Source of the DNA: Dromaius novaehollandiae
Lineage: Eukaryota > Chordata > Aves > Casuariiformes > Dromaiidae
Assembly (NCBI RefSeq): GCF_036370855.1
Contig: NC_088100.1
Coordinates: 39,938,254-40,002,253 of the forward strand
Reading direction: 5' to 3'
Length of the DNA stretch: 64,000 bases
The notes under the pieces are model-generated. The model ran no database searches and was not told the DNA's origin. It saw only the letters and a program-made list of their open reading frames with translations. The stretch's first letter is position 1, and each line of letters starts with the position of its first letter. Made by a program: the position numbers and the translations under genes. Below are positions 37,101-50,900 of this stretch, piece by piece.

Positions 37101-40100
37101 TTTGCATTAGGGGTACAATAGCTTCAGATTGGCTTCCCACTTACTCATCCTGAAAGGACAAATAAGAGAATGAGCAAAGACTGAGCGCTCACTTGGTGGG
37201 GGCTAGTCTTAGCAGGCTGAAAGGTATAACACAAAGAGACCCAGTCCCTATGGGGGAACCTGTACCACTAAGGAAAACCCAGTACTAAAAGCTGGAGGAA
37301 TTTGGGATATATTAGAGCTACCTATTGCTTTAGGTAGGGGACATATGCCTTCAGAGCTTTTACTGGATTTCATCTTCTCTCCTCTTGCATGCTTTGTTTC
37401 TGTTGTTTGTGTGAAACAATACCTTTTTCTGATATGCTTGTACAGATCGCACTAGACAAGAACCCACTATAAGAAAGGAATAAAATCCAAACAGTATTTT
37501 CATGATCTTCCTCAGTATAATAGGACCTATTACCTGGAATTTTACAACAATTTTAGTTTTCTTAAATACAATATTGTTCCAGAAGTCTATTATGACAGGG
37601 AACGCTACAACAATGAGATGACAAGAGCTTCAACAGCACTGCAAGGCACTGATGGCAGTTGCTAAAGAACCAAAGGAACCAGCTCCAACTCAACAAACAA
37701 ATTCAAGACAAATAATGACAATACATCCTCTATTCACTTCCTTCTTAGCAGCTTTACTAGAGCATCCACGCTCCTGGGAATCAGAGGTTGATATTGTGAC
37801 ATGATGACTCAGGAACAACTTCTCTAAAGTCAAAGACATATTGTTTGCTGCATTGTGACTTTGTCATCTGAATCTTTTAATCTAACCCACAAAAATGTTT
37901 AAGATAGAGTGTGATTTTTAAGAAAGCAGAGGTTATTTCTGTGTCCTTGGCTAAATAGCAAAAGATGTTTGCTGCTGCTGTGCAATATGCTCTCTGCAGA
38001 CTGAGTGACGGTCTCCATCACCAGAGGAGGTGTACTTCAGTAGCTTTGTCTGTTTACACTGCACACAGTAGTTTGCCCAGAGGTTGAAGAAAAATGTGTT
38101 GCATAAACTTTTTATAAATCCTGTTCCTTAGATTTGGGGCTTTCTGCTTGTTAATAATGATGTTGACTCATTGGCAGGTATGGAGAGGAAAATGCATCAG
38201 GAGCTGACACTGTAGGCCTGTGAAGGAAATTTGGATTTGAATATAAACTCCGTGCCCTGTCCCTTCTATAAATAAAATAAAACTCTTCAGTGAGCACATT
38301 CCAGGCAATTTGAAAATGTGTATTTTTGCTCCCTGTTGTGTAAATGAAGTGAGAAATGTCATTGGCAGCTTGAATATGGGAAAAAAGGTACTTTTAGATG
38401 TATTTGATACTGAAGATGTTTTTTTAGATGACTCTGAGGCATGTACTTTGGTTACCCTGACTTACCTCCTTGTCCAGCCTCACTTCTCTTCTCCCATATC
38501 TCTGTCTTGGAAGATTTCTCTCTCTGGCTCTAAACTTTAGCCCTTTCAATTGCATCTCCATCAGTCACACATGAAGTAGCCTAAGAATACCAAAACTGCT
38601 ACCCCCATTTAGATGAAATGGCCAAAGGTTTATTCCAGTCTAAAATAGGAATTTAGGTCAAGTGAGAGGAATTATCTTCTGGGCATTCCTCCTTCGTGAT
38701 AAGGTGATGATTGTCTCAGAGTGGTTGTCTGCTGCTGGGTGACTGAAGTTAGGGGAGTTGACTCCCATCTCCACCCAGCTGCTACTCTGAGATCATCCCC
38801 TCCCTGATGTTTGAACCTTCCCATCTCCCCTCCAGACATCTCCACCCACTTGTCTTACTGACATCTCATCTGTTTCTTGGAAAAGGGTGTAACTTTTTTC
38901 TTTCTAGAATTATCCAGGGCACAATGGGATTTGTGACCCTGATGGGGGCTGCCTGGTGCTGCTTCAACACAAATAATGCAGATTGAGCCTCTTTGCTCTG
39001 ATGCAGATGACTAAGGGACTCAGAGAAGGAGAGTAATGAGCTGGAAGGTTATCAAGATCTTTACCAATATGGAGGGTGGGATGTGTTTCCCTGCATTTAG
39101 ATACTGAATCAAAGAAAAATTTAAACTGAGCAGAAACTAGATAGCCAAGATCTTTTAGCAACAAGAAACCAAGCTGAACTGTGAGGCAGAACCACTTACC
39201 AGCTTTGTCAAGAAATTTGTTAGGCTTCAAAACATTTCACTGGTAAAAAGCAATAGAAGAAACAAAGTCTGTTTCTGACTCTTCCTGTTCTTCAAATCAT
39301 ACTGACTATTAAAATCTGTGAAAAACAAAAGTATGAAAATAAAAACATAGGCTCACTGACACAGGTCACAGGCTCATCACTGAACCCTTTAAAGGAATCG
39401 CTGTAAGACTCTCAATAAATGATTGATTAGTTTCTTCTTTCAGATATTTGTAGACTTTCAATAAAAGCAAGTAGATACACCATATAATAGAGTTGCCTGT
39501 AACAACATTAATCTTTCATTAATTTGATTTCTTTCTCTGTGGATATTGTATTTTAACAATACATTACAGGGTGCCATGAGGAATTAGTCTTCACTTTAGA
39601 TCTGCTAGGCTTTCAGGCGAAATTCTATACTAAGGATTTAAGTGAAAATAATTAAAAATTAAAAAATGGTTCGAAGAGATTACCCAAATAAAAATGACTG
39701 GGGAAGACGTTTGCCCCTTTTAGGTTTGTGCTTGATGCTTGGGCGCAACCACATCCACACATGCTTTTGTAATGGTGAAGGCTGCAGACAGACATAGTCT
39801 GTGCTCCTGCTCCAGATACCCAAGCTCATCACCTATGGCCTCACCTGGACAAAGCTACTGCAGAGCTGATCCAGCAGCTTTGCTCTAGCCCTCATCTAAA
39901 CTTTTTTATGAGAAAAATCCCTTAACTCTACTATGTGTAAGAGGTTTCCACATGTCTCAGTAAAAGCATGGACCCACAGAAAGGTTGTGTACCACAACAG
40001 TGCTTCTTACAGCTTTACTATTTTTTGGCGGGTAAGGATCCGTGAGATTCAGGCTTCCTTCTTGTGCAACCTTAATTGAATCACCTATCTCTTTGTGCCT

Positions 40101-43100
40101 AACTGCCTAGCTGAAAAATGGGCATATGAAGCCTGTACACTCTCAAGAGATTGTTTCCCACCTCACAAGCAGCACTGGGCACAAAGTGGTCCTGATCTCA
40201 GCAAGGGAGCCCGTGTGCCCTCCCCTGATTTCTAGATGTTACGCAGCTGGTGCGGCTGATAGGCAGCAGGTGAGACAGCCAACGCTTGGACGGGCGCAAA
40301 ACCATTGCAACATGCTGATTTCTATATAAATGCCACTATTATTGTTGCTATTATCCTGCAAGTTGTTGATCTATTAGTAATATTTTTGTATCCAAAAATT
40401 GTACCCATTTGAATTACTTTAAAAACACCGAGAAGAAAAGACAAATGAAACAGGGAAAACAATATTCTGTAACATGTGGTGTACTTATCCAAGCGAATGG
40501 CATGCTACTCCTGGAAACCTCCCACATGATGGCATGTCACTGCTGAAAAGCCAGCTTCCAGCTCGCTTTTCACAGGGTGGAACGCCACGAAGCACTTTGA
40601 TGTGATGCAAGCACAAGCCAAAATGCTCCAAAGGGAGCTCTGGTTTAGAAAGCTGCTCCCAACCCACGTAGCCATGAAGAACAGTACTGATTGTCTTCTG
40701 GGGAGAAAGCCCCTCTTCACATTGTTTTTCCTCTCCTTAGAGGCAAGGGAAATTCTTCTTCCCATTTTCCTCACAATATTTTAGGAACTTGATTAGTGCT
40801 AGAAATATTGGAGGATTTTAAATGTGGAAATATCAGCAAAAGGTCAGCCCAACCAAAAGTAAGGGTGGGAAAAATACATTCTTTTCTCATAGTTTGAAAA
40901 AAAATGCAGGAAATCATTTAATCAAAATGCTTGACCAGAGCTTTGAAATTTTGCAACAATGATTTTTAAGGTTTTGGCTTTCCTGAGAAAATCAGCTCAA
41001 AATGTGACTGAGCCTGGGGAAAATATCAATTTACATGCTTTCCAAAGAAATTACTTGGATTTTCAGTCCCTGAAGGATCTGCCCTTTCCTAGCAGGCTCA
41101 CAGTTGTCTCCACTGTTCGTGTCCCATCCTCACAGACCATATGAACATGTTCCTTTTTTGAGCTCAGATCTATTGGAGCAATATTAGAATTGTGTTCAAG
41201 CTGTTCAAGGCGAGGGTACAGACTCCTCTAGTGCTTAATGCAACTCCTTTGTTAACATCCAGGCTGGAGAGAAGAAGATGCTGGCTGATTTTTATGCAGA
41301 AGGAACTAAAAAATAGACCAGGAAGGAAGAAACAAACTTTGAGAAGGAGTCAGATGAAATTAGAGCATCTAAAGAAAAGCTGAAAACAGTATAAGGATAT
41401 CTGACGTGTAGGGTTTATGCCAAATTGTAACATCTTAGTTCTGTGTTCGTAGAGGATAGTTAAGGAGAAGGTTGTGTCAGACAAAGTTTGAAAGAACTGG
41501 ATTTGAGATACAGAAGTCATGAAAGACAGAACCTTGTGATTTCAGGAAACACCGGCAGAAAGGTCAAAGAGTGATGAAGAAGTTACAATATGAGTTGCTT
41601 CAGAGATGTACAAGACAAAGCAGGCAAAACGAGAGACTGTCCAAAAAGTGCTGATGTACATCTTACAGTGTAAGTCTAAAAAGTGTAGACTGAAGGATAT
41701 CCAGCCTGTAATACTTGTGCTGAAATACTTCATATACAGAACAAAGTAGCCAGGTCTGGTTTGGCTAGCATCCCCAGATGTGAAATGTGAGGATTTTCCC
41801 CTCTGCTCCTTAAGCTGTTTTTCTCCATTTGCTTCAGCCTGTTGTTACACTAGGGACTCTTTTTAATATAAGTTCTGACTCAGACCTTCCCATAAGCACC
41901 TCTTAAAAAGACTACAGCTGACATAAGAGCAGAAGATTGGGATTAGACAGTGTTATGGATGGAGGGGGAGTTCTCTTGAGCCAGCAAAGCTGGTAGTAGT
42001 TGTCAATGAAGGAAATTTGGGGAGAGGAGTATAGAAATGGAGGTAGGGGGTAAGGTAGGAAGTGTTCGGCTTTGTTAAGGGAAACACTGAAACTGGATGA
42101 AGATGTATTGGGTTGAAAAAGACTGAGATCAGCTAGATAAGAAGACTAATTAGGTAGGAGAGCAGAGCAAGAAGAAAAGGAGTGAGATTTGAGCATGGAA
42201 TGGAAAAATGGAATTTTATACACCTAATATCTGGGAGGAGTGATAAATGCAGAGAGTGAAAAACTGATGCACAACAAGAAGTCAGAGAGAGACAGAATGC
42301 GTGAGGAGCTGGAAGGCAAGATGGCAGTGCAAGGACACCAGGAATGGACAATACAGCATCAGTTATGCAGTATATACATTTGTTCAAAATAAGTGTACTC
42401 ACATAATGCAATTGCACTTTGAGAGTCCAGTAGTGATAATGTTTACCAGACATTGATTCTGATTTTTTTTTTCAAATACTGGAATCAAACCAGGATGAAT
42501 TTTTACCATCTCTAAAGAAGATGAAAATTTGGAGCTTTCTGAAGAGTTTCTATGAATTTGACCAGATTTTCTTCTTGCTGCACAAACTGAGCTTTCCTTC
42601 ATTTTTTTTTTCTTTGGGGATTTTACTGGTTTTTTTTTTTATTTTGTTCACATGCTGTAGGCATTCAGGATTTGAAATATGAACTGCCTCTCCTGCCTGT
42701 AACTCACATGATAAATTTCATTGCATTTTCCTTCTGCTAATTTTGGCAAAGCCTAGCTTTGATAGTTTTAGAAGGAAGATTTTTAGCTGCTTCTGTAGTT
42801 TTCTATCTATCAAGGACAGCTAGAAAATATTACTTAAACTTTTTATTTTTGTGGATTTTATTTGTAAAGAATGCACAATTCTTTTTAGGTATCATTCCAA
42901 GGGAAATAAGGTTCCATTTATAGAAGTGGAAGCAAATGTGATTTTTGCATATTGCTTTCACACCAGGTTGTGCCTGCGCACTTCTCATGGCTAAAGCTGC
43001 TGGTTGCACCCTTGCTGAGACCCTCTGAGAGCTCTTATCACCTGCTTTCAGAAAGGCCTGTACTCTGTTCACCGTGCTGAGCATTGTCCTACTTTACAGA

Positions 43101-45735
43101 AAATCTGCAGAGAACACTGAGGATATTCAGCTCCAATTTCTGTCAGAGCTGCAGACACCGACACAACGCAATTATGCTTGCAGACACCCTCCTGCAGAAG
43201 GTGTACACATCTTGTCTCATCTCATTGCTGTTCTGCAGGAGCCTGGGTTGAGGATTTTGGCAATTCAGCCCTTCTGCTGTCGAATACTATTCCATCTCAC
43301 ATCAAATGCACCACTGCTGGCAGGACAACTTCTGTGCCTGAGCTTAAAACTAACTCTACAAATATTTCTGTAGGTTAAATTTGACAGCACAGGTGCCCAT
43401 GACAATGAGCACTCCCAAAGCAGAGGTTCAGGGAGAAGGAATCCATGAGATTTAGGACTCTTCTTCCTTTGAAGAAATATTAAGTGTTCCTTTTTTCTTC
43501 CTTAAATATTAAGGTGCTCCTTAAGACTTACACCAAAATCTGGAGTTTGAGTCTCAGATTTCACTCAGATTTCATGGATACCATCAGTCACTTGGATAGG
43601 CTTCGTCTCAAAACCAGGGAAGCAGGACTCTATTTCTCTTTGTCAACTAGTGCAAAGTCTCAAGGATGCTCTGAGATCTGCTTTTCACACTAATTTCCAA
43701 GCATCCTCTGCCTCCATACTGACAGAGAGACCAACTTGCCCAGTTGGTCCCAGTTTTTGGGACATAGGGGACCCAAGAGGCCTCACACATGCAGCTTGCT
43801 CTGGCCAATACCATTAAGGGGGAGTCTTAGGAAGCTCTCATGACAGGCCCAATCATGTACCAATCCTTTTATTGCTACAAGTTCAGTCATGAAATACACC
43901 TGAATGGAGTTGGTGATGTATTATTATAAGGAGGTGACAGAAGCTTTACAGTATGTGTGATGAGCTTGTCAACTCTGACTTGTTGCTTGAGATGACATCT
44001 ACATACCCATCTGTAGGCACCACCACATCTGCAAAGCCAATTTAAGACGAGCTTTTCATATCACTGAGAAATAAAGCACTTTGGCTGCAGAGCCTCACAG
44101 ATTGTGCAGGCCCTGTGAACATTCATTTTGGGGCTATGCTGCTTAAACTCCATAATTTCAGAGACAATTCATTTTTTTCATAAACTGTTTCTCAGCTAGT
44201 CAGTGCCCAGTGATATGTCACATCCTTCTAGAACACTGAGCTCAGCAACACTCAAAATATCGGAAAATAATAAATATAGCACTAAAATGCACAGCTACAC
44301 TGCCTTAACTCTGCTTCTTTCCTATCCCATTAAAGCTGGCTATAACCAGTGAGAATTATTTGGAAGCACTCCATGAGTTTTCTGATGGGAAATATAGTTA
44401 TGGTGTGGAATAATTTGTACAAGATGAAAGGGGTCAAGGGCTCAGCAGCTTAGCAGAAGCAGACTTTTTTGAAGGGCTAAACTGTTGAAGATAAGGCAAA
44501 CAGAGGCAGATCCTTTTCAACCCCATGTAATGGAAAGTATAAATAAGTCTTCTACAAGTATGTCAGGACATGGCTAAAAAGACAAGTTGGTATCAATGTG
44601 TCCTCTAACTGTGTTTCTGTTTCCCAGATGTCAGACATCAGAGTTGTTCTTAACAAAACACTGTAAAAGGGCATACGCTATCACAACACAACCTGATCAC
44701 TGCATTAAAGCATTTGGTTCTTGAATTTCGTAGAACTGTTTTTTTTTTTTAAATGCAGGGAAATATTTTCCTGCTGGATTGAGTGGGCATATGCACAGCT
44801 ATTATAGTGTAAAGCTTTAAGATATTATTTTATCTGGGTAAATGTAAAAGATACCTATGGGCTGTCCTCTCCCCTACATTTTGCTAGAGAGAGACAAATG
44901 GCAGAAGAACACATGGAAATGATATTAGTCAACTCATTAAACTGTGATGTCATCCAGTCCTTAGAGCATTCACAGAGGTACCTTCTTGCAGTTATTTACA
45001 TCATTAAAAAATAAAGAAGATCACAGACTGCAGAAACATGTCTTCAAATTGTTTCAGGCTTACCTGCTATTTCTAACTCCAGCTTTTTCTTTCTGTCAGG
45101 GAGCGGCTTCTAGGCGGTTGCAGGAAGCTCAGAGTTCATGCAGCCTCCAGGGCTGGTGAATAGCAAAGGTGAAAGAAAGCAAAGGCAGACACCCTCTCTT
45201 CCCATTTATGTCATTCATAATTCCCCCTTGCCACTTGCTGCATTAACTTAGCTTGCAATATTCTTGAAAAAACAAAGATGAGCAGAGACTTTGAATGTGC
45301 ATAAATATTAATGTATTTGCATTAATTCAGGTGTTATGAGGAGGGATCCTGTATCCTGAGTAGGCCTGAGGCTTGGGTGGATAATTGCACATAACTGAAG
45401 ATGGTCGAGGCTTGAGTTGCCAGTGTACAATCCTGCCATAACTTTGCTCCTTGATGAGCATTAATCTTTTTCTCAGTCTCCTAGAGCAATGAGGGTTGGT
45501 GAAGCTGAGAAGCCTAGAAAAGATGGTAGGGATAAAGACACAGCCATTGCAGATAGTCTAGGTGCAAGAAGAGCCTGAAGAAAGGACTGGAAAGGGAGGG
45601 CAGTTGTAGGAATGTTGGTTGGCAAAAGACCCCTAGAAACATTATTGTCTGTCTTGAGGCAGGATGAGCTTCACCTTTGCCGCCCCCAGCACACATCTAG
45701 CTGACTCGTTTCTAAGACTACTAGAGCAGGGCTTT
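31101..45735. other. AT-rich intergenic sequence, no supported gene
   Basis: No exon series, RNA gene or clear transposon was recognised. The most protein-like frame is minus 32729-32484 (listed separately). Purine-rich plus-strand stretches occur at about 41.9-42.35 kb. Open frames elsewhere are short with no recognisable domain. Confidence 0.5.
32484..32729 (-). other. Unidentified 81-codon ORF, possible exon or gene remnant
   Basis: The 81-residue translation has a soluble, helix-prone composition: MHVLYAVIIAHRH, then KLQDELPRKVQLLKNLEEL, then GISKDVVKKLQLG. This looks more like a real protein than neighbouring random frames do. I do not recognise the family. There is no strong upstream acceptor (only TTTCTATTTAATAATGAG before the GGGCAAGG) and no obvious polyadenylation signal. 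It could be a last coding exon, a processed pseudogene fragment, or chance. Confidence 0.2.
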
Positions 45736-47900
45736 CTGAAACTTCCCTAAGTAGCTTGTGGCCAATCTCTCACCATCCTACTGGAAGGTTTTTCCTAATA
45801 TCCCTCCTAAATTTTCTCTCCAAACAATAAATAGATTTCTGCTGTGCCATGAAGGAGAACTCCTGATCACACCTTTCCCTTTCCAGCAGCTTTTAACATC
45901 ATTGTATACTATTTTCTCATTCATCTGTCTGCTCAGACTTCTATTTTCCAGACAGAGAAATCTCTTCCTTCCTCTTTCCCACATAAATCACATTCTGTAA
46001 AACCCTTCTCATTCTTGGTAACCTCTTCCGGACTCATTCCTATTTCCCTATCACCTTACCAGATGCCACTCACCAAATGTCATATATTACATGTGACTCC
46101 AAGCAAACACTGACCTCCACCTTACAATTCTACAGCTGTGAGTCTAATCTTACTAATAATTTTTGTTAATATATCCTGAAAAAAAATTCCCTTTTTTATC
46201 ATTTTCTTCTATATGAATGCATGATTCCTTCCTGCAATATTGACACTTAGCCAGGTGTATCCCATTATACATAAAAGTCTTCCACCTAAATTTAGCACTT
46301 TGCACTTGACTTTATTGAGCTTCATCCTGCTGCTTTCAAAGCCGCTTTACATTCCAGTCCTTCCTGGCAGTTTCTCTTTCCTCAGATTGGTGTCATTCTC
46401 AGACCTGGTGATGATGCTCTCTGTTCCACCACCTAAGTTATTAAGCACAGTCTTGAGACTGCTAATGACTCTGACCCCTCTAAGACCACACTTAAATGCC
46501 CTTGAAGTGTGACAGTGAATCCTTGATAAACCCTCTTGAAGAGCGCTTCATCAATCAGTTGTGCACCTACGTTTAGTGATTGCATCTGCAGGATATTTTC
46601 CTACTTTTGTTATAAGAAACTCAAATGAAATATTACTGAGAGCCTCACTAAAATCAAAATAAATCATATCAACCCCCTTCAGCCACAAGGCCAGCTACCC
46701 TGCCAAAGGGAAGAAGTAGGCTTGTTTGATGGGATATATTATTTACAAGTCTGTGCTGGCTGTTTTTATTCCCTATTATCGTCTAGATCCATTCTTTCAG
46801 TGGATCGAAGCTGAGTTGACGGGTATGTAATTTCCTGGGTTCATCTTTTTTCTTCTTTTTAAAGGTAAGTCTTTTGTTTGCTGTCTTCCACTGCTCTTCT
46901 TCACAGAGCTTGAATATATGTCCTGTCAAAATACTTTAAACTAGTTCTTTCTCTCTCTTCTTCCCTGTGCTTGTATCCACTTCTTAGATGAATGTTAGTA
47001 ATTATGTGATTGCTATTAACCCTTTTTCACTAGCTGAAGCAAAGAAAGTGTGTAACTTTCTTGCATTTTTTGCATTAATTTGCTGGTTTTCTCTTTTTGG
47101 TGATAGACCTACACTTTCTTTTGTCTTTCTCTTACTTTTAGTATAATTAGCACATCTCTTTCTTTCCCTTTATTTCCCTGCAGTCTGCACCTCACTTTGA
47201 ACCTTATTCTCTTTGATTTCAGCCCTACCCCTTATGTCTATATTTTGTGCTCTTTTTTCTGTGTTAGTCCTCTGCCTGTAGCCCTTTCCATAAAAGCCCT
47301 TTGCTCTTTTTTTCAGATTGTGCAAGATACCTTTTCAATTTTCAAGTGCTTGAAGAGCTCCTCAGATAACTATATTGGTTTGTTTCTAGTTCTCTTATTT
47401 TTCCTTCACAATGGGATAGCTTGCCACTCTGCTTTTAACACAGTCTCTTTTAATAACTGTCAGTTCTTTGCACTTCTTTGTTTTTAACGTTACTGGTGTT
47501 TGGGATTTTTTTTCTTTCATTAGAAGTTCTTCCTACCAGTTTCTGAGTTTCTTAGTTTACTTTTTGGAGTTCATAAATGTTATTCTGTTGCTTTCCCTGA
47601 ACCCATTCCTTAGATTAATGAATTTTGTCATTTGTAATCACTTTCACAGAAATTATCTTCCACCCTTAAAACTTCTCACATAGTTCTTCCCTCCCAGAAC
47701 CAAACTGAACCAACCAACACACTGAACTCCTCCCCTGCCAGCAGATTCTGTCTGGTGGCCACTGTCTGCTGGTTACCCAGAACAGCACCACCTTTGCCTG
47801 ATTTGTTGATTTGTGATAGACACACACGGTGATGTCGTTCCCACTTTCCTGTTTTATCTTCACCCAGAGATGGTCAACAAGCCTGAAGCCATCCTCGCCG
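45736..47900 (-). mobile_element. Long ancient CR1 copy, minus strand
   Basis: About 2.15 kb reads, on the plus strand, as the reverse complement of a CR1 element from its 3' end inward, in collinear order. At 45.76-46.05 kb is the 3' UTR-like block (GGAAGGTTTTTCCTAATATC). At 46.29-46.33 kb is the reverse complement of the RT block MKLNKVKCKVLNL. At 46.62-46.7 kb is the block for the VDLVDxG...LDFSKAF region. At 46.83-46.87 kb is CTGGGTTCATC followed by TTTTTAAAGGTAAG. At 47.34-47.9 kb are blocks recalling the amniote CR1 consensus (TTGAAGAGCTCCTC, ACCAGTTTCTGAGTTT, TGATGTCG...CACCCAGAGA). It carries many stops and indels, so it is far older than the CR1 fragments at 8 and 31 kb. The identification is from remembered consensus landmarks and collinearity, not an alignment. 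Confidence 0.75.
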
Positions 47901-50900
47901 TGGTCACCAGGGCAGCTCTGTGTGATGCTGTCGGTGAGACAGACTTTCTCTTTTCCCACTTTTTCTTTCTTGGGGAACCTCACCTCAGCCAGGGATGCTT
48001 GCCTGAACCTCCATCCTAACCTGAGAGGAGTAATAAGAAGAGTAACAGCCTCTGCGCCTTCCTTTCAGCCTCAGTCCCCAAGGCACTGGTCGCTGTGGGC
48101 ATGCTTGCACATGCCAAGGGAGCCAGTCCTCCAAAGAAACTGCTATTTTATATCTCAAAGAAAATAGCTCTACTTCTTTCAGTCCTAAGGCCAATTGCAG
48201 TGCATCTGTGTATCCAACTGTGCATGAACATAAGATGCTATTTTTGTTCTTGTGTTCTAAGCAAATTATGGTTGTTTCAACTTTGTATTTAGTTTGAAAT
48301 ATAATTTGCTCAACAACAAATATTTACTGAGGTAGAAAGTCTTAACACCTGCCTTCTGGCTTTGGAGAAGACCTAAAATGACTGGACAAGTTGGTTTTCT
48401 AAGAAATGTATATGCAAGGGCAAGCTTCGGTATTTCTGTGAGCTTCAGTATATTAACAACATACAGTGGAATAGCAACTAAACGCTCTCTTTCTGATCAG
48501 TGGCAGATGTCTGTACATGTGTTTATTCTGGGGCAAATGTCAAGTGATTTAAATTTGCAAAACTAGTTGCTTTTTGTTAACATTATTGCACAGCAGCTTG
48601 TTCACCTCTCTAAGCCCACATAGTTGGCTTGAGCCATTTCATGTAACATCCAAGTAGGTCAGAGTATAAACAAGAGGGTTCAGTTTTGGCACCTGCTTTT
48701 CACAATCTGAAATGCTAGATAGAGTATTAAATATACATGTTACAGTTCATGGAGTTTTATTACACTTTCTAAGGCAAATATAAGGAACACATTATTTAGG
48801 ACTGGAAGAAGCACTCTGGAAGAGTCCCAAGCTGACAAGTTGTTTAATACTGTACATACAGTGGTCTATCTGCACCTCAAAACAATTTTAATTAATCAGT
48901 TGTTCCAAGGCCTTATTGCTCATTTTCACATTATACTAAACTCCTATCTTTTCAAAATACTTAATATTTATTTTTGCCACTGAGAAGAGGGTATTCTAGA
49001 TGGGATAATGACACAAATTGATTGACTTTTATAATCACATGTTCATTCTTTCAACTAATCTCATACAATTAAAAAGTGTCTATATGGCCTGATTGCAGTA
49101 TATTTCCTTTTGAGAGCAGTGAGATTTTCTCTTTGTTAAAAACATACATGCATACATAGATAGAAATTGCGCTAACAACTGCAACTTCAGTACCTTTGAA
49201 AAATAATCAAGTAATTAAATTTCTCTTGTTTAGAACAAAAATAGCTCATTGCTTTATAAAATACATTTTGTTAACTGCTTCTAAAGATAAGTATGAACTT
49301 TTAACCATTTCGTCATCTGTTTATGCTCTCAAACCAACTTGCTTTACTTCCAGCTGTTACTGAGACACAATGGCCTCTGCTAAGCCTCTATGTTAGCTGT
49401 GAGTGGGTTGCCAGTTACACACGGCTTCCAGCTATCAGAGATATCACACATTCTCCAACTACAGGAACATATCCCAGAATTTCACCTCATCCATAGCTAC
49501 TGGACCTACTGGACCCACTCCTGATTCCCTTGCCCTTTCCATTGCAACTCCCACTCCTCTGTTAGACTTGCTATTTTCCTTACGGATCAGCCCCCTTGTA
49601 TCTCCTTTTCCAATGAAAACACAGTTGGCAGCAGTCATACAACACATGAATCAGTGCTTCTCAGTCAGGACTTGAGTATGGATCACCCAGGGCCTGTAGG
49701 TAACCTATTCCAGCATAAACCAAAAAACCTAGGCCAAATTTGGACCATGAAGTTTCTCAGACCTTCAGCAGGAGGGCTCTGCTTGACATCTCCAGAGATG
49801 GGCATTCTTGTGATGTGTATCACAGAAATACCTTTTTTCTTTTTCTCCACTGAACCAAGGTCAGTCAAATGCAGCTGTAGCTCTTTTTGTTTAATGTTTT
49901 GATACTTGTGTATCTTCTAAGTCTCTGATTCAGCATCTCTTATTCAGGAGGAGATACTAGACTAGGAACAATTAATCAAGTACCTTTCAAGTAAACATCT
50001 AAAATACTATTCTGCTTTAAGGTTGCCAAAAGCATTAGGCATGTGTGGTGAGGTCAAAAGGCATTTGGTGGTTTTACGTTGTGTAAAGCCTCCTCTAGTT
50101 TTATGGTTTCTGCTCTGACCAGCACAGTAAACCAGTCATTTGTGAGCAGGAAACTTGTCTTTCTAAGAGTACAATATTTTTCAAATTTCAACAGCAAAGT
50201 GTGTTTTTCTACACTTAGGTGCAGGCTGTTGAGCAAATCAGACTCTGAACCATTCAGAAAAATAGTTCTGTTTTTGTTCCTATCGATCCCTGCACCATCA
50301 TGTGCCTTCAGGAAAAGATCAAATTTTTCCATGAACCTCTGGAGTGTACTGCCACATCTCTGGAGTATTCTAGGTGCTTTGGAGTTCTCCTTTATGTTAC
50401 TTTCTCTGATCACTGTCTTTTTTTCCTACTCTTGTCCGCACCTCCACTTCTGATATTTCATATCAAAAATGCAATGGTATTTCATTTCAAGAATGAAATA
50501 TTCTTTGAGAGTGAGAAGTCATAGGTCTGCACTGGTGTTTATAACTAAAAAAAGACTTTGCATTTGTTATCTTATACTGAGTTAAATTAAAAACTGCTAG
50601 GAGAAAAAACATAAAAGGAGGAGATGGGTATATGTCTAATTCTGCCAGAACCCGGATGGTAATTCTCAAATAACTAACCTCCTAGCAAGAATGTTTCATG
50701 CCTGCTAAAAGCTAGTCACCCTTGCTCATCCTCCCTGCCTGCCTCCCTATTTCACCTGCCCCATTTCCTTGCCCAGTTCCAGTCATCTCCCACCTTGCTG
50801 CGTCGTCTCTGCTGTCTCCTGACCCAAACTGCTAATCCCCAGACTCCCTCCTGGTCAGTTTCAGTGTGTCCCCGTTTCTCTCCTTCCTTTCCTTGCTAGG

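Noticed and set aside
50054-50413. 119-codon minus-strand open frame
   Set aside because: No recognisable domain, and an overlapping plus-strand frame of similar length exists. This is consistent with chance.
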